From Cheilinus undulatus (lineage: Eukaryota > Chordata > Actinopteri > Labriformes > Labridae), in assembly GCF_018320785.1 (NCBI RefSeq), contig NC_054867.1, positions 28,585,855-28,649,854 of the forward strand: a DNA stretch of 64,000 bases. The letters are read 5' to 3'. The notes beneath the pieces are model-generated. The model saw nothing but the letters and a program-made list of their open reading frames with translations. It was not told where the DNA came from and did no database searches. A program made the translations under genes and the position numbers. Every line of letters starts with the position of its first letter. The stretch's first letter is position 1. Below, one piece after another: positions 10,640 to 23,140 of the stretch.

Positions 10640-12160
10640 TTCTTTGGTCTGATGAGACCAAAATGGTGCTTTTTGACCATTAGACTATGTTTGGCAGTCA
10701 CCAAACCCTGCTTGTCACCACAAACACACCATCCCCACTGTGAAGCATAGTGGTGGCAGCATCATGCTGTGGAGATGCTTCTCAGCAGCAAGCCCTGGGA
10801 AGCTTGTAAAGGTAGATGGTAAAATGAATGTGGTAAAATATAGGAAAATCATGGAGGACAGTCTTATTCAGTCTGCAAGAGAACTACGGCTTGGGAGAAG
10901 ATTTCTTTTAAGCAAGACAATGACCCGAAACATACAATGTACACTCAAAAAAATAACTTGCTCAGTGAACGTAATAAAATTACGGAAAGTGGGTCCACCC
11001 AAATAAAATGCGTTAACTTAGCCAGAAACAATTTTGTTGAGTGACATAAATGTAAATATGTTGGGTCAACATAATGTATTTGCATTACTGTTACTTTATT
11101 ACCATGGTTCAGGCCAACTAGAATTGAAAAAGTAACTGTAACCCGCCAACATAATTTCCTTAGGCCATTTAAACTTGTACTTTATTGTTGCAAGCTGTGG
11201 TAAGGAATGAATCAACACAAGCAGAAAGAGTTAAGCAAGCACTTGTGCATCAAGCACAAGCAACTAATTAACTTATAACTTTGCAATGAAACATGAACAT
11301 TATAGAAAAGTAGAAGAGTGAATTCTTTTGCACAAAACAATCCCAGAAGTCCCTGCTCCAAGCGACTGCTTCCTGGATCACTACAATATGATTATGAGTC
11401 ACTTAATTTAATGCTTTAGGTTAAGAGATTACCTTTTTATGATATGAAAATGAACATAACAGTAATTATTCAGAAAATAAAATATTTTTGACACAGTATA
11501 TATATATATATATCTACAGCAATTTAATGAACTCTAATAAAACACTCAGTAATGAAAAAATCATCCAAAAGGCAGAAGATAACAATAACTAACTATTGAT
11601 AACATTTTAGCACCCTTATTGTATTCTGTTCGATGGATGATAAAGGATTAAGCTTAACTTGTACCATGGCCTTCAACTAATAAAATAGAGAGGGGTACTC
11701 CTAATTAAGAATATGCACATTACTGCCACCTACTGGTCTGGAGTTGTAAGCAGAGGTGATTTGCAATTTGAACTCATTGGAATTAGGTTGTGTTAACATA
11801 AATTAGTCTAGTAAATTTTAAGTTGTTGCATGTTATGTTAAAACCACATGGTTTGAAAGTGTTCAACCATAAAACTTAATTTTATATAATAGAAGCTACA
11901 TGTTAGACTTAGGTTTATGTAACAGACACCCATGTTGGTTTTTTGAGTGTAAGCTACACAGAAATGGTTTTCAGATGACAAGGTGAATGTTCTGGAGGGG
12001 CTGGGTCAAAGCCCAGTACTTAATCCAAGAGAGAATTTGTGGCTGGACTTGAAAAGGGCTGTTCATGCCTGATCCCCATGCATAGAGCTTGAGCAGTTTT
12101 ACAAAGAATAATGGAGTGAAATTGTAGTGTCCAGGTATGCAACCTGACTGAGACCTATCC
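10640..12160 (+). pseudogene. Tc1-like transposase remnant
   Basis: Readable pieces are [11 protein letters not shown] (degraded WSDET region), [16 protein letters not shown] (HGGGSVMVWGC block), and QDNDPKH-like coding around 10915 just before the nested insertion. Coding similarity resumes at 11951 with AEMVFR-like and LNPRENLWLDLKR-type sequence (12010-12060). Stops, a lost N terminus and the nested element make it non-functional. Confidence 0.75.
10942..11949. mobile_element. non-autonomous DNA transposon nested in the Tc1 copy
   Basis: Inverted ends CACTCAAAAAA (10942) and TTTTTTGAGTG (ending 11949) are flanked by TA on both sides (10940-10941, 11950-11951), a TA target duplication. The 1,008-bp interior is AT-rich with no transposase. 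Host transposase sequence is interrupted exactly here and resumes with AAGCTACACAG. Family not assigned beyond TA-duplicating. Confidence 0.8.
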
Positions 12161-12339
12161 ATACAGACTCAGTACTGTGATTGCAGCCAAAGGTGCATCT
12201 ACTAAATACTGACTTGAAGGGGGTGAATATTTATATGGTAAACCATTTTATATCACATATTGTTATTTAAGTGATGTTACTCTATAAAAAAAATCTTAAT
12301 TCAATTTGACATTAAAAAGGTGTTTTTGGTTAAAAAAAA

Positions 12340-12340
12340 T

Positions 12341-12395
<55 letters not shown>
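12340..12395. repeat. (TA)n(GA)n compound microsatellite
   Basis: A TA run passes directly into a GA run, inside the right part of the Tc1-like element. Confidence 0.95.
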
Positions 12396-12399
<4 letters not shown>

Positions 12400-12854
12400 T
12401 GATTGATTTATAAATTCCATAAAAGGGTAAAACATCCAAGAGGGTGAATACTTTGTGTAGGCCTTGTATGTCACTCAGAGATGCTTTTAGTCACAGGTGT
12501 AGTGAGTAATATTCCAAATCAAAAATGGAGCAATGCTCATTTTTACAAACATACACTGACTGGTGAGTTAAAATATGTTTTTTAAAAGAATTGCTGCAGC
12601 TTGGCATCAAATCCCAGACTTACAAGAACACCAGAGATCCCAGTTTGAATAGCTGCTTGTTTTTTGCAGTGCTGGTGAACTTATTGAAACATGCTCACCA
12701 TATCCACATTCTTCTGACAGCTCATGTTATATTTTAAAAATCATCAGCTAACTCAAAAATTTAAAATCCAGAAAATGAAGAAGTCATATCGTTTATTAAG
12801 AATTTGTGAAATAACAAATTTGGATTATTGCATGCCACCAACAGTTAGATATGT

Positions 12855-13200
12855 TTATTTAACCTTTTTTCAACCAGGAAGTCCATTTAGACTTTCCTCG
12901 TTTTTCAAGGATGACCTGGCATAGACATCGTACCAGTTACAGTGAGAAGACGGTAAAATACAACAAACATGAGAGACAAAGAAAATAGTAAACCAGGTAG
13001 AAGAGGCAGTCATGGCTTTCAGATATCCAGTTTGACTAGATTTATCAGATGTAGGGAAATTATTCCAGGTCCAGGGAGCAAAATAAGCAAAGGTTTTTTT
13101 TTCTTTACCCAGTTCAGAGTAAACCCAAAGAACCTGGTAAGAAATCCACCCAGAGGAACAAGGCTGGAAAAGACTGGAGGTTTTCTTCAAAAGATGACAA
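12855..13200. repeat. dispersed repeat (TTTATTTAACC...CCAGGAAGTCC type)
   Basis: The opening TTTATTTAACCTTTTTTCAA followed by CCAGGAAGTCC resembles an interspersed repeat that I recall as common in fish. The open frame at 12969-13391 over this stretch shows no known domain. Confidence 0.4.
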
Positions 13201-13900
13201 AAATGTGCGGGAAGTTAACCCACAAAATTTATGCATTTTCTATGTTTATTCTTGATGCACGTAATACCTTCAATATTATAGTGGATAGAGTTTTTATGCT
13301 TTTTCTGCCCTACCCAAACCAAGCACCAAACACCCCCCACCTCCCACCCCCCTCTGTCCAATTGGGCCCAGACCTTACAAGAATGAAGTGACGTTCTTAA
13401 TCCATTAAAAGTCCCCTAATCATATACAAGTATTAAAATGGTTTATTCATTCATTTATGGATACATAAGTGTGGAAGTTCCTGTAATGTACCAAAGAGAG
13501 TGAAACCTTTTTCAAGTCTTGCAAAAAAAATCTGTTTTTCAAGTGTCTCTAATCCAGCTGCTTTAGTTAGGAGGAGTTTTTACTTTCCAGGATAGATGTA
13601 TGAGTCCCATGACTATATCACAAATGCTGTACATACACTTTCTCTACAAGAAATCTGAGCTATTTCCAAATAAGGCACACATGGGATTGGGAGTTATGTC
13701 TTTATGAAACATCCTCACAACAGCGTTGAAGATAAGGGTCCAAAATTCGGTAAAGCTACCATAACATGTGTGCATATATAGTCTACAGCTGACTTTTACA
13801 GACAGTGCATGAAGGATCTATATTTGGGAACATTTTGGTCAGACATGCACACGTTCAAATGTGCTCTTGAAACCGTTTTTGGGGTTGTATCAAGCCACGT
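13201..13900. other. no gene seen
   Basis: AT-rich sequence with no recognised feature. Confidence 0.5.
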
Positions 13901-13929
13901 CTGAACAAGGACAAGGGCATGTATCTCTG

Positions 13930-14230
13930 ACCCTTAAGTCCACATCTGCTAATAAAAACATAGAAAATATGAACTTAGGTATATATACAAGACAGGGACA
14001 ATGAAAAAAATATAACACAGCACATTCAATTTTGAGCTTCATTTCAGACCAATAAGTCCATGTCTGCATAGAAAATATATAAAATGTGTATATGAATACA
14101 ACACATGCAAAAACATGATACAGTATGACACAGTACTTTCTATTTAATACTTTATGTCATCTATAGGCTCATGTCAGCATAAAAGCATAGAAATGTAAGA
14201 GGTATTTACAAAAATGCCTTACATTATGTT
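13930..14230. repeat. three-copy degenerate tandem repeat
   Basis: Three related blocks start GTCCACATCTGC (about 13939), GTCCATGTCTGCATAG (about 14056) and CTCATGTCAGCATAAAAG (about 14168). Each is followed by a CATAGAAA phrase and an AT-rich tail, with a period of about 110-120 bp. Confidence 0.55.
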
Positions 14231-15232
14231 TTGATACGATACGAAACAATATGGTACACCACAGCTCTACACATTATAATGCACTATATGATATGATGCA
14301 CATTAATTTACCCTTTAGGAAACTTGTCTTGGTCACAAGTGCATAATCAACAAAAATGCGAGTTCCTCACCACTGAGTCTGGATTTAACATGTGATTAAT
14401 TTCACAGCATTTTATGTGAATCTCACTCAAAACCTTTTTTAAATAAAAGTACTGCTTTGTGTTTTGTGGAACAGAGGAACCCTTCCTTCTCCTAGATAAG
14501 ATGTGCATCTGTAAAGTTGCTGCGTGTTTGTATAATCAGGTGGACAGTGACACCTACAGGAAGGGGAATTATTCTTCACCCTCTCACACCCGCAGAAGAA
14601 GCAGCTGCCTTCTCCTGCTGAATTCATCCTGAAGCATTGATTTGCTTAGGGTGTGCTGCCTGCCTTTTCATGTTTCACAACAGTGTGAGTAACTTATCTT
14701 AGATTATACAGCTCCATGTCAGCAGAGTTTTACTTCCCAGTGAGCCCTGCTGATAGTCAACACTGACATCATCAGAAAGTTTAAATGATTTTTTCAGTTT
14801 CTCCTGTTAGTTTTGTTTGCCCCTCCCTTATCTCTTGTTTCTCAGTGTGCAGTCTCATGAAGGATCTTTAGTGAGTCATTAGAGGTCAGAGGTTCACTCC
14901 TTCACTTCCTCCCAGAGAGCAGCAGGAAGTGAAAGTTTACAACACCTTGTCACTAACAACCTGTCAATCAAACTGATTCAGTGGAGCTGGTTGGGGAGCT
15001 GTGGAAGTCAAAACACTTTTTTCAACCTTTGAATGTTCATCAGTTTCAGACTTGTTGCTTTTATTTTGTCTGCAGGTTAATCCAGTTCCTCTGGGAATCC
15101 CCCCCACCCACACACACTTGGTATGACCCTGGTACCCTGCTTTACTGTAGCTCTCTTATGAATGTGTTTTAATAGTCCCAAATGTGTCATCTTTTGCTTA
15201 ATGGTGTGTATTTTTGTATAGTTCTGGACCAT
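14231..15232. other. no gene seen
   Basis: No recognised exon or element. Open frames here are short and lack known motifs. Confidence 0.5.
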
Positions 15233-15234
15233 TA

Positions 15235-16583
15235 CAACCCAGGTTCTAAAAAAGTTGGGGCGCTGAAATGTAAATAAAAACAGAATGCAATGGTTGGCAA
15301 ATCTCAGATTTAAAACTGACACATTTTACCATTTCATGAAAAAATATTAGCTCATTTTGAATTTGATTGCAACAACACATCTCAAAAAAACAGAGACAGC
15401 GCAATGCTTACCACTGTGAAGCATCCCCTCTACATTTAACAACAGTCTGTAAACATTTAGGAAGTGAAGAGACTAGTTGTCTGAGTTTTGGGAGAGGAGT
15501 GTTGTTCCATTCTTCTCTGATCTAGCTGTTTAACAGTCTTGGGTCTTCTTTGGCTTTGACTTAAGGCAGGCCAATTCAGAATCCAGGTCCTTCAACTGCA
15601 AAGCAATGCTGTTGTGATACCTGTGGTATTAGGTTAAGTGGTGTCTAACTGAAATATATTTAATGCCATTCCTGACAGAAATGTTGTCTGGATGGGAGTA
15701 TATATTGCTCCAAAACCTCCATATACTTTTCAGCATTGATAATGCCTGCCCACAAAACTCATAGTCACTAATGCAACCCCACACCCAAAGCTAGATGGCC
15801 CCTCTCCTCCTTTGTGCACAGGACACAGTGTCTTTTATTTCCAAAAAGAATTTCAAATTTTGATTAGTCTGACCACAGAACAGTTTTCCTTTTTGCCTCA
15901 GTCCATTTTAAATGAGCTTTGGCCCATAGAAAACAGAGACATTTCTGGATCGTGTTTATAAATGGCTTCTTTCGTTGCATGACTCAGATTTAATTTGCAT
16001 TTGTGGATGGTAAAGTGAACTGTTTTGACAGACAATGATTTCTGGAAGAGTTTCTGAGCCCATTCATTGATTATTAGTACAGAATCATGCCTGTTTTTAA
16101 TGCAGTCCCACCTGAGGGCCTGAAGATCACAATTATCCAATAATGACCTCCAGCCTTTGCATACGGGATTTCTCCAGATTCTCTGAATCTTTTGATGATA
16201 TTATGGACTGTAGGTGGTGGGATATTCAAAGTCTTTGTAATTTTTTGTTGAGGAAGATTTTCTGAAAATGTTCCATAGTTTTAACACAATTTTTTTTCAG
16301 ATTGGAAAACCTCTGACCATCTTTACTTCTGAGAGACTCTGTTGCTCTAAATGGCTCCATTTATGCTCAGTCATATGACTGAGGCATTGCCAATTAACCT
16401 CATTAGTTGCCAATGCTCCCCTGGCTGTTTTTCATCAGCTACTTACTCAAGTAGCCTTTTGTGACCCGTTCCTACTTTTTTGAGATGTTTTGCTGCCATT
16501 ATGTTTATGAAATTAGAAAATCATTGTTTTCTGTTTTTATTTAAATTGTACACAGTGCCCCAACTTATTTGGAATCAGGGTTG
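15235..16583 (-). mobile_element. Tc1/mariner-type element, copy 1 of a CAACCC-end family
   Basis: Inverted ends are CAACCCAGGTTCTAAAAAAG...GGGGCGCTG and CAGTGCCCCAACTT...GGAATCAGGGTTG. TA lies on both sides (15233-15234 and 16584-16585), a TA target duplication. The interior carries a minus-strand transposase remnant. A second copy of the family is at 40660-41938. Confidence 0.85.
15840..16200 (-). pseudogene. Tc1-like transposase remnant (CAACCC-end family)
   Basis: The open frame at 16140-15898 reads LQALRWDCIKNRHDSV, then WAQKLFQKSLSVKTVHFTIHK and CKLNLSHATKEAIYKHDPEM. This is the linker between the helix-turn-helix and catalytic domains of this Tc1 family. Flanking sequence also resembles transposase but is out of frame. 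Confidence 0.7.
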
Positions 16584-16585
16584 TA

Positions 16586-18600
16586 AATGTAATGTTGATT
16601 TCCTCCTGTCCCCTCCAAAACAAAGGCATGAATAAATGAATGAATGAATAAAGGACAAGGAGATAGAAATGAAATGTGCAAATAAGCTGTCAAATAATCC
16701 CTGCTCCCTGTCTTCTTCAGTCAGCCTGACATTGTTCATGCTTGATGAGACAGCCCGTCTGGAAAACATGCTGATAACTTTTCTGTGATGTGTAGAAGCA
16801 TCTCTGTTGTTTTTTTATCTAAAAGTTAAGGCTCAATGTGTGCAGTTTTAGTTGAGTGTGTGTTTTTGTGCCTTAGTCGATGTGTGTGTGTTATTAATAT
16901 TATCACGTTTGTGTGTTCATCTCTCTGCTCATCTTATGTTTGAACCTCTTGTATTTGTGAGTCTATAAATCCCTGACTCTTCTCCTTAGCCTGTGAAGGA
17001 ATGTCTGCTGCTTTGCTTAAGCTGATTCTCCAGCGCTAACCTGTCCTGCCTGTCAGACACACACAGCCAAACACACAGAGACGGATAATAAACATGAACT
17101 TCTCATTCCAATACTCTGTGGTTTTTCTCTGGTTGAACTCCAGAGTTTGGAAGAGGTGTTTCCTCCCAGGATTTAAAAAAAGGCCTTTAGGACGCCCTGG
17201 ACAATATCGTATCGTCTCCAGTCCCCATCAGCAACAACATTATACTGTCTAAGCTGCTTTTGCAGATTTATTCATAAGCCGTGGTGTCATACCATCTGGT
17301 TTAGACCTATTCAACTTATACTTACTTAGACCTATACAACCCATTCAATTATCAGATATTTTTTTCATTCATTATTTAAATAAAAAACCTTATTCGCTGT
17401 TCCCTTTCCATGCAATAAAAAGGGATTAATATAATGACAAAAATTTTAAAAATCCCCAAACATCTGCACAGTTTCTGTTTCTCTCCTTCCCATTGGCACA
17501 TCACTGCATGCCAGTGAAAGGTAAACACAACTGTTTCAGTGCGTGCATGGCTAATTTATTGAGCTAGTGAGTTTGCAGAGGACACCATTACACTGGGAAA
17601 TTACCCCCATTATGCTGAAGTTCTAGATGAAAGGGAGCACCACAGCATCACGAAACTTAAGTTCAACACCTCTTGTATTGTTTGGTGGTGCCACAGAGCT
17701 CTTTCAATAATGCACTCTGTTTGGCCTATGTGAAATATTGGTTTGACTCTTCCTGGTTTGCTGTCGGATTGTGAGCATGTTAAAGGTTATCACATAGTTG
17801 GAAGACAGTTGGAAGAAGTGGTTAAAGAGATTCAACTTTTGGTAAGAAAAGCACTCTAACACATTTCTTTTCTTAGTAGTAAATGACTTAAAAATAAGAC
17901 TACCCAACACTGGTTATCAGCTTCATTTTAGGCAAAAATTGGAACAGGTGGCAAAGCTTGCACCATCAACCAATAGGAAAATTCAGTTGCAGTAGCTGGG
18001 TTTAAACTGTAGAGGGCAGGAGCTTTGCATTTTTCTAAAATGTAAAATTCAAATACTTGCCTACTCAAATATCATGACTGACATTAACTACTAAATGTTT
18101 TTCGGATGAAAAAATGCTCTGAGGGATTAGTTTCTCTTTAAACTTAATTTTCCTCGCGTTACATCACCCATCAGTCACTGCTTGTGGATTTATTTGTGTG
18201 CTTAAGTTCGTGTGTGAGTGCATGAGTGCGTATAAGCTCTCACTCCACCACAACTTTCTGCAGGTGCAGGAGAGAAAGAAACAGAGAGAAGAAGAGAAAC
18301 ACAGCTGACCATTAGTCTGCTTTACCACATCCTCTGTACTCAGTTTGACATCTTCCTTAAAACACACCCTTACATAAAGTTCATGCTTGGTATATTTCAA
18401 CAAACACAGAGTGTTTTTTTTTCTTTTTTTGGTTTATTAATTGTCAAAGGTCTTCCTGGCTGGTATTTGTGGTGGATTATGATGAGCTGCTTCCCTTTCA
18501 TGTGTGTTGGTGTCAGTCTGTATTATCAGATTAGATAATCCTTTGATTTCACAAACAGTCTGCCTCATCAGCATTCTCCATCTCCTCACATTTCCTCTCA
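16586..18600. other. no gene seen
   Basis: Contains a short (AATG)n run near 16630 and AT-rich unique-looking sequence. No recognised exon. Confidence 0.5.
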
Positions 18601-18606
18601 CCGCAG

Positions 18607-18698
18607 CTTTTCTGCTCATCCTCATCATCACAGTGACAGTTTGGTGGATTAAAATGAAAACAGTCAACAGGAGAGATCCTGATACAAAAGGAAACTAA
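18607..18698 (+). other. exon-like ORF: membrane segment plus short basic tail
   Basis: After the acceptor-like CTCTCACCGCAG, the frame encodes AFLLILIITVTVWW followed by IKMKTVNRRDPDTKGN and a TAA at 18696-18698. This is a single hydrophobic segment with a short charged tail, the layout of a terminal exon of a type I membrane protein. No other exon of such a gene was recognised nearby, so it may be chance. Confidence 0.2.
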
Positions 18699-19229
18699 AG
18701 AAGGAAACTGATGGGAAGCATTTTTTATTTTATGGCTGGTTTTGATCTGTAATCCCAGAAAAAAAAAAAAAACTTAAGCAAAAAGAGATCGTAGAAATAT
18801 GTTTTGAGCAAGCATTTACTTTGTTTAAAACTCTGTTTTATTGTTTACATGTGATATATATAGTATAGTAAGTTTCAATGGTGATAATCTGTTCTGATCT
18901 GTTTTCAGACAGATCTTAAAGCAACGTGATGAAGACTGAAACAACATTCCCTCATTTTGAGGGAATTATTGTACCACACTACATTTTAAAAAGCATGGAA
19001 TACTGAGTAAAAAATTAAACACTACAAGCTAAAACAAGGAGGTTCTGGCTTTCTGCCAACAAGAAATTGGCCAAAAGTTTGACTTTCACACCACATGACA
19101 ATCAGTTGCCACAGAATGGTTCCACATTTCATCCTAAACAGCTGTTGCATTTGACTTGAGGTTAAGTCTCACCTTATAAAAACAACCTGGTTATGGATTC
19201 ATATTCTCTCGTAGTTATTTCACACCAAG

Positions 19230-19415
19230 AAAAGATCTTTTTTTTTTACAGTACCAGTTCTCAGTACTTTAAATCAATTTTAAATGACTTACTTTTTACT
19301 TTTACTTGAGAAGATTTATTGCTACTTTTACTTCTACTTAAGTGATTTTTTTTCCAACATAACTTAAATTTTGCTTGAGTACAACAGTAAAGTACTTTTT
19401 CCACCTCCGGCCCCA
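19230..19415. repeat. dispersed repeat (ACTTTTACTTGAG type)
   Basis: Repeated phrases TTTTACTTTTACTTGAG, CTTCTACTTAAGTG and AGTAAAGTACTTTTTCCACC match a short interspersed element I recall as abundant in fish genomes. Family not assigned. Confidence 0.5.
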
Positions 19416-21818
19416 ACCATAATGCACTGAAACAAAATATTAGAAATTATCACAATTTTCAAATTGTATTTATGCATTTGTACACTTTTCTGACAAAATG
19501 ACAAATTGCCAAATGCATTTTCAAAATGAGGAATTTTATTTGGTGTTTTGGTGAAAAAGAAATAATATAGAAGAAGTTATATACATGCAGCAGCTTTCCT
19601 GCTGACAGGGGACTTAAATAGAATAAACCTCAGGGGTCCTTGATCACGCTGGTGTGATGTCATCATGTTATTTTTTCACGTGATAGCATGCATACACAGC
19701 CACATTTGTCATTGTAATGACTTTGTGTAGAAAGTGTGATTTTTAAGCTCTTTTCAGTTTTTGTTTGACATCAGTAGGTCAATAAGAGCGGGAAAAATGA
19801 TCATTTGAATTTCATTTAAAAATCAATTTTACACATAGAGGACTGTGTCCCATACTGCTACAGGACTGGTGCTGCTATTTGTTTCATTATTTTAGCATTT
19901 TATTTCATTTTTTTAAAAGGAAAAGAAATCTCCTTATATTTTTACTCTCTCTTCATCATTCATTCTGTAAAAATCCTAATACGACCTTAATACTCATTTT
20001 GAATATGTTCTTAAAAATACTTTACAGTGGGACAGTTAAAAATGGAAAACGCAGATGTATAAAATTGTGTTTTTATTTGTTTAGCTTAACTTTGACTTAC
20101 TTATACGTCTTTTTATGTTGAATTCACACTGTTTTGGGATCCCTCAGTTTTGTAATGCAGAAGATGTCATATTGTCCTCTATAAACCTAAACACAGAACT
20201 AATTTCAAACTCAGGCATTGATTAGTGGACAAAAACACCTATAAATACATGTGTATTCTGAACAAAAGTAGTCATTTTTGGCTCGATATATGTTATTTTA
20301 ATACTCTTATGTCTAAGTTTACAACATTTTCTTAATTTCTAACTCTTCAAATGACAACTTCATCTCATTTTGATATTGTTATTTAAGTAATTTTACACAA
20401 TTACTAAATATAGTTTGCATTTGTTTTTTGTTTTGTGGTTAATATCATAGTTTCTTGTGTTCAAACTTACATGGACTTTAAGTGTGAATGCTCCGTCAGC
20501 CTGAGCTTTCAGCCATGCCTCATATAAACAAGCTTTGTCCCAGAATCACAGGCTGCAGACTGGCTCATTTGTGACCTCAAGGTCAGACAGCCTACTGTCG
20601 CTGTTGGGTGGAAACCTTGTATCTCCATTTTTCATATATCAGTGGTATCGGTCATCCTCTACCTCTGTCAGTGGGTTTTACAGATTTTAAATCAATGAAA
20701 AGTATCAAAAGATCTTGCACCTAAACCCTATAACTTCCTTAGATTGGAGGTATTAACCCCAAACTCTCATGTCTGAGCTCTGCTCTTACAGGTTTAAATT
20801 CTGAATTGTCCTTCAGATTGTGTCTTTATAAGTCTAAATTAAATTGGCTATGATATTTTTGTTGATTTAGTCCTAGTGCATTGGCAGTAAAGTTACTCAG
20901 CTTTACTTCTGCAGCTTCACATAAATATGACAGGTGCCTCTTACAAACATGCATCAAACAAACATCAAGCAGTTGCTTGACGTGTTATTTCCATAAACAT
21001 TTTTTCATTTGAAGGTTTTTCAATCTCAAAACTTCCCACACATCACATCCTCCAGTCCCCCATGCCCCCCACCATCCCTGACAGGCCACCCCGCCTCCTC
21101 TTTCTTGCGCAGATCTAGAAGTGACAGTGATGGAGCGAGGCCTTTAACACATGGCGCTTTCTGTGTCCTCCCACCTCCTCTCTCTCCCCCTCCTCCCCCT
21201 CATCTCCTCACCACATCAGGATACACTTGTTCTGGTGAATTCCGGTTTCAAACGGAACGCTGCCTTGCTCTGGTTTTTGTGCAGGAGCTGTATTAAAAGC
21301 AGGCACATGATGTCTCTCAGTGGCCCTGTGGTCGGGGAGGGGTGGGGGCCTCCAACGGCCCGTTATACTCGCACACCTTTGAGACCTCACCCGCTCCTGC
21401 TTCCTCCCTCTTCTTACCCATAACAGCAGCATGAACACCGTTATCAACAGGACAGCAGATTAATGAATGAATGAAGGTTCCTTCCACTTAGGGCCACATC
21501 ACCTCCTCCTCCTCCTTCGTCTGCACTGACCTTGTTCACCCCGTCTATCATAAATGAGACTTCTTCTCTGGATCTAGACTTCCTGAAGTTCAGCCTGTGG
21601 GGTTAACATGTTGCATTTTTTCCTCTGACTTATTGAACATTTCTAAAATCTTTTTAATCTCATTTTAATGTAAGGGTTTTGCCTTTTGACCTCTGTAAAC
21701 TCTGCTATGCTGCCCCTAGTGTAAAAAAGATGCACTACAAAGAGTTATCCATCTAATGGTTCTTGTTAGTGAAATAGAATATCATTTTAGAATTTTTCTT
21801 TATTTGCATTACTTTTTT
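19416..21818. other. no gene seen
   Basis: AT-rich to 20.9 kb. At 21.0-21.5 kb there is a C/T-rich patch with open frames on both strands of low-complexity composition (proline/serine), judged non-coding. Confidence 0.5.
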
Positions 21819-23140
21819 TGTGGTGCCTTGGATGTTTTACCCTTTATTGATTTCTATTAATCAGTCATAGTCAGTATAATTTGACTTTTTTGACAAAAAA
21901 AAAGATAGCATAGATGCATAACCCTCTTTAATGTCAAAGTGAAAACAGATTTCTACAAAGTAATATCAATTAAATTGAAACAATTTGATTTAAAATAGGT
22001 GAGTATTTAGCAGATACACCTTTGACTTTAATCACAGCACTGAGTCTGTGTGGGTGGGTCTCAATCAGGCTTACACATCTGGACACTATAATTTTACGTC
22101 ATTCTTCTTTGCAAAACTCCTCAAGATCTGTTGGGTTGTCCAAATACACATTCTCAGTTGGACTGAGCTGTTCTCCAAAGCCGTTTTTCTTTTGAAGACT
22201 GAATAAGATTGTCTTCCAGGATTTTCCTATAATTTACCACATTCACTTTGCCATCTACCTTTACTAGCCTTCTTAGGGCCAGCTGCCAAGAAGCATCCCC
22301 ACAGCATGGTGCTGCCAACACCATGCTTCACAGTGTGGATGGTGTGTTTGTGGTGATGTACAGTTTCTGGTGTTGACCAAACTTAGGCCAAAAAGTGGTA
22401 TTTTAGTCTCATCAGACCAAAGAACTTTCTTTCACTTGGATCACAGAGGCTCCCACATGCCTTTTGGTGAACTCTAGTCCAGATTTAATATGAGTGTTCT
22501 TCAACAGTGGCTTTTTTCTTCCCCATTCTCCCATAAAGCTTTGCTTGATGAAGAACCCCACCAACATTTGTTGTATGTAGTCCCTGCCATCTCAGCTGCT
22601 GAAGTTGTAACTCCTTCAGAGTAGTCATAGGTATCTTGGTGGCCTCTCTCACTAGTCCCCTTCTTGCACGGTCACTCAGTTTGTGAGGATGGCCTGATCT
22701 AAGCAGATTTACACATATTCCATATTCCTTCCATTTCTTATGATGAATTTAACTGAACTCTAGGAGATGTTCAGTGCCTTCAGTGGAAAAGTATTTATAT
22801 CCATCCCTTGACTTGTACTTTTCAGTAACCTTTTCTCTGATATGCATGGAGTGTTCTTTTGTCTTCATGGTGTAATGGTAGCCAGGAATAGTGATTAACC
22901 AGTGACTGGACCTTTCAGAAACAGATGTCTTTATTCAACAATCACTTAAGACACATTCACTGCACTCAGGTGATCCCCATTTCTCTAATTGTGAGACTGC
23001 TAGCACCAGTTGGCTGGACCTCTGTTGAATTTGGTCTGCCACTTTAAAGAAGGTGAATATTTATGTGATCTCTTGTTTTTCCATGCATGTTTTTGTTTAA
23101 TTTACATTACTTTGTAGAAATCTGTTTTCACTTTAAAATG
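21819..23140 (-). mobile_element. Tc1/mariner-like element, defective, minus orientation
   Basis: Same family as the copies at 10.3 and 37.2 kb. The left edge GTGGTGCCTTGGATG leads to TTTTACCCTTTATTGATT. Transposase is readable only in reverse: the complement of TCATCAGACCAAAGAAC (WSDE region) near 22410 and of CATGGTGCTGCCAACACC near 22303. The right end stops near 23140 inside the subterminal sequence, so the right terminus is lost. Confidence 0.8.

Larger units (their letters stand above)
10312..12468 (+). mobile_element. Tc1/mariner-like element, defective, with nested insertion
   Basis: The left end TACAGTGCC...GGATGTTTCACCCCTTTTATT (from 10312) pairs with an inverted right end ending GCCTTGTA (about 12468), whose reverse complement carries GGATGTTTTACCCTTTTA. 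The interior encodes Tc1 transposase pieces on the plus strand. A region equivalent to the N-terminal DNA-binding part, present in the copy at 37.2 kb, is missing between about 10580 and 10650 and is replaced by TTATTGTAG repeats. A separate 1.0-kb element is inserted at 10942-11949. Confidence 0.85.

Noticed and set aside
12969-13391. 140-residue open frame on plus
   Set aside because: It overlaps a dispersed repeat, lacks known motifs and has no splice context.
21009-21450. Overlapping open frames on both strands in a C/T-rich patch
   Set aside because: Low-complexity proline/serine translation, no splice sites or domain; composition alone explains the openness.
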